Part shown: positions 6,815 through 7,957 of the stretch, piece after piece
How positions within the stretch are numbered: position 1 is the first letter of the stretch
Layout: the number at the start of each line of letters is the position of its first letter
DNA from: Polaromonas sp.
Lineage (GTDB): Bacteria; Pseudomonadota; Gammaproteobacteria; Burkholderiales; Burkholderiaceae_C
Direction: 5' to 3'
NCBI GenBank assembly: GCA_026786065.1
Contig: JAJAYS010000162.1
Coordinates: 1-7,957, forward strand
DNA: 7,957 nt
The notes under the pieces: model-generated
Seen by the model: the letters and a program-made list of their open reading frames with translations, nothing else
The model's database searches: none
Told to the model about the DNA's origin: nothing
Made by a program: the position numbers and the translations under genes

Positions 6815-6851
6815 CTTTTCTTGCCAATAGCCCCGCTATTGGCAAGAAAAG
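6815..6851. repeat. Perfect 16-base-pair hairpin at the broken 5' end of the Bug gene
   Basis: CTTTTCTTGCCAATAG (6815-6830) and CTATTGGCAAGAAAAG (6836-6851) are exact reverse complements around the loop CCCCG. An inner C-G pair could shrink the loop to three bases. On either strand the stem ends in a run of four T, so it could act as a bidirectional terminator between the minus-strand Bug remnant and the plus-strand CsbD gene. It contains AATAGC...GCTATT, also seen in the hairpin at 2319-2335. Confidence 0.7.
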
Positions 6852-6854
6852 CAA

Positions 6855-6913
6855 CGCAGCAAACCGCCCGAGCCCGGCTGATCGCAGACCGCAAGGAGCT
6901 ACGCAAAAAGAAC
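6855..6913 (+). repeat. Dispersed repeat, copy 2
   Basis: This matches 1293-1351 in opposite orientation, best over ATCGC, CCGCA and GCTACGCA to AAGAAC. It starts four bases after the perfect hairpin, so hairpin and repeat may form one element; the copy upstream of the BLUF gene lacks that hairpin. It occupies the place where the Bug gene's signal peptide or promoter would be expected. Confidence 0.5.
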
Positions 6914-7124
6914 TACCGGGCGCGGGTGAGACTGCTTGCGGCCCACCCGCTTTGTGGGCACCTGCCGACAAGCGCGTGTACCGCTTGCTGACACCGGGCG
7001 CCGGGCGAGCCGTCAATATCAATTTGCACGGTGCCAAACGACGCGCATCGGCCGCGAGATTGCCGGGCTTACGGCCATGGCAGTACACGCGCCAGGGCGA
7101 CCTGGGTCATTCAGTCGAAACCAC

Positions 7125-7129
7125 AGGAG
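7125..7129 (+). promoter_or_regulatory. Ribosome binding site of the CsbD-like gene
   Basis: AGGAG lies five bases before ATG 7135. It fixes the start at 7135 although the same frame is open far upstream (from about 6568, antisense to the Bug remnant). Confidence 0.85.
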
Positions 7130-7134
7130 TCAGC

Positions 7135-7350
7135 ATGAACAAGGATCAAGTCAAGGGCGCAACCAAAGATGCCGCAGGCAAAGTGCAGGAGGCAGCCGGC
7201 AAGCTGGTCAACAGCAAAGAGCAGCAAGCCAAGGGAATCTCCAAGCAGGTCGAGGGTTCTGTGCAGAAAAATTACGGCGATGCGAAGGAAGACGTCAAAG
7301 ACGCGGCCGACGACCTACAGAACACTACCCGCAGAACGCCGCGTCCCTGA
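7135..7350 (+). CDS. CsbD-like stress-response protein
   Basis: The 71-residue product is small, highly charged and lacks signal peptide or membrane segments. It matches the CsbD family pattern: MNKDQVKGATKDAAGKVQEA at the start and a second KQVEGSVQK segment, then a Lys/Asp/Ala-rich amphipathic end. CsbD proteins are abundant cytoplasmic proteins induced in general stress; the molecular role is not established. The last residues (QNTTRRTPRP) diverge from the usual ending. It is probably monocistronic: a strong ribosome binding site precedes it and an intrinsic terminator lies 70 bases after the TGA. It is the only intact gene in the right-hand third of the window, so it has been kept while its neighbours decayed. 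Confidence 0.92.
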   Translation: MNKDQVKGATKDAAGKVQEAAGKLVNSKEQQAKGISKQVEGSVQKNYGDAKEDVKDAADDLQNTTRRTPRP

Positions 7351-7420
7351 AACGGGCTGAGGGTGTGCACCCCGGCTGGCGCTGAACGCAGTGGCCGCGC
7401 CCCGGATTCTCCCCATTACC

Positions 7421-7452
7421 AACGCCGACTCCACAGTTGGCGTTTTTCTTTG
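7421..7452 (+). terminator. Intrinsic terminator after the CsbD-like gene
   Basis: AACGCCGAC (7421-7429) pairs with GTTGGCGTT (7436-7444) with one G-U pair and a six-base loop. The stem runs into TTTTT (7443-7447), C and three more T. This is the clearest intrinsic terminator in the window. Confidence 0.8.
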
Positions 7453-7623
7453 TGCACAAGCGCGCCTTGCGGGCGATGCACTGGGCGACTGCCCGGTCGG
7501 TGGCGCAAGGGTTTTCGGCATGCGGGCGTGGCCGCAGCGGCGCTAGAGTGACCGAAGGCCCGCAGTGCTTGCGGCGTCCCAGCCTGGCACGCCGCGTTGC
7601 CTTCCCCCGTTATGGAGACGTCC

Positions 7624-7957
7624 ATGCCCTATTCCCTGAATCGCCGCGTGCTGCTTGCGGCAGCCCTCTCAGTCTGCGCGAGCGTGACGCTGGCTCAAAT
7701 TCCGGGCCCAGGCTGGCCGACCCGGCCGGTCCGCATCGTTGTAACCTTTCCACCGGGGGGCGCGCCCGACACGCTGGCCCGCGTGCTGGCCGACAAGTGG
7801 GGCCAGTCGCTGGGCCAGACCATCACGGTGGACAACAAGCCCGGTGCCGGCGGCAACATCGGCGCCGATCTGGTGGCCTAAAGTCCCGGCGACGGCCTGA
7901 CGCTGCTCATCGCCACCGTCGGCACGCACGCGATCAATCCGGCACTCTACCCGATGA
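7624..7957 (+). pseudogene. Second TTT-family Bug receptor, in-frame stop, runs off the window
   Basis: ATG 7624 has GGAGA five bases upstream. The product opens with a signal peptide, MPYSLNRRVLLAAALSVCAS, with cleavage expected after Ala24 (TLA-Q); the paired Arg allow a Tat-like route. Family landmarks follow: WPTRPVRIVVTFPPGG, LARVLADKWGQ and DNKPGAGGNIGADLVA. Then TAA at 7879-7881 ends the frame after 85 codons. The same frame continues perfectly as SPGDGLTLLIATVGTHAINP to the window edge. Bug proteins have about 320 residues, and Lys (AAA) is common at the stopped position, so one A-to-T change explains it. Everything else seen is well conserved, so the lesion looks recent, or is a sequence error. 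It is not a copy of the Bug at 5891. Confidence 0.85.

Noticed and set aside
6693..7088. 131-residue minus-strand frame with a signal-like stretch (FAALLFLPIAGLLA)
   Set aside because: Considered as the lost signal peptide of the Bug gene, but it is in another frame, the hydrophobic run is encoded by the perfect hairpin, and it ends as random text over the Bug coding region.
6568..7134. Long upstream extension of the CsbD frame
   Set aside because: It is antisense to the Bug remnant, and the AGGAG before ATG 7135 fixes the true start.
7879..7881. Stop-codon reassignment or programmed readthrough to explain TAG/TAA in the Bug genes
   Set aside because: Intact genes in the window end normally with TAA, TAG and TGA, and the affected Bug gene also has a frameshift, so ordinary decay or error is simpler.

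Overview
The window looks like a GC-rich betaproteobacterial chromosome, most likely Burkholderiales/Comamonadaceae. The main reason is two separate Bug-type periplasmic receptor genes of the tripartite tricarboxylate transporter (TTT) family, which is hugely expanded in that order. High GC at third codon positions and lipoproteins of the 'QACGGGGG' style agree with this. The lineage is an inference from gene content; there is no rRNA or marker gene here.

Layout. Positions 1-512 hold no convincing intact gene, only weak coding signal and a short stretch that resembles the 3' end of a gene further on. On the minus strand follow a BLUF blue-light photoreceptor with a long Pro/Ala-rich tail (513-1172) and an unrecognised 172-residue protein with a probable winged-helix-like N-terminus (1503-2021). 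Next comes an AT-richer control region with a dyad and several hairpins (2022-2362). After that is a two-gene minus-strand unit: a large lipoprotein with a gluzincin-type HEXXH...E zinc-protease signature (2930-4609), then a small secreted protein 30 bases downstream (2363-2899).

From about 4800 to the end, the window shows a decaying TTT-related locus. A serine hydrolase of the beta-lactamase/esterase type (4801-5891) is frameshifted. It overlaps (TGATG) an upstream Bug receptor (5891-6789) that carries an in-frame TAG, a one-base deletion, a missing signal peptide and several unusual residues. A second Bug receptor on the plus strand (from 7624) has an in-frame TAA after 85 codons and runs off the window. 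Between them lies an intact CsbD-like stress gene (7135-7350) with a strong ribosome binding site and a good intrinsic terminator. A perfect long hairpin and one copy of a dispersed repeat sit where the start of the first Bug gene should be; the other repeat copy lies upstream of the BLUF gene.

How the genes fit together. The lipoprotein protease and small secreted protein probably form one export-related operon. The Bug-hydrolase pair was probably a translationally coupled uptake/hydrolysis unit that is now inactive. The left-hand genes are all intact while three of four genes on the right are broken, so the lesions look like local gene decay rather than uniform sequencing error. I see no tRNA, rRNA, CRISPR array, transposase or phage gene.
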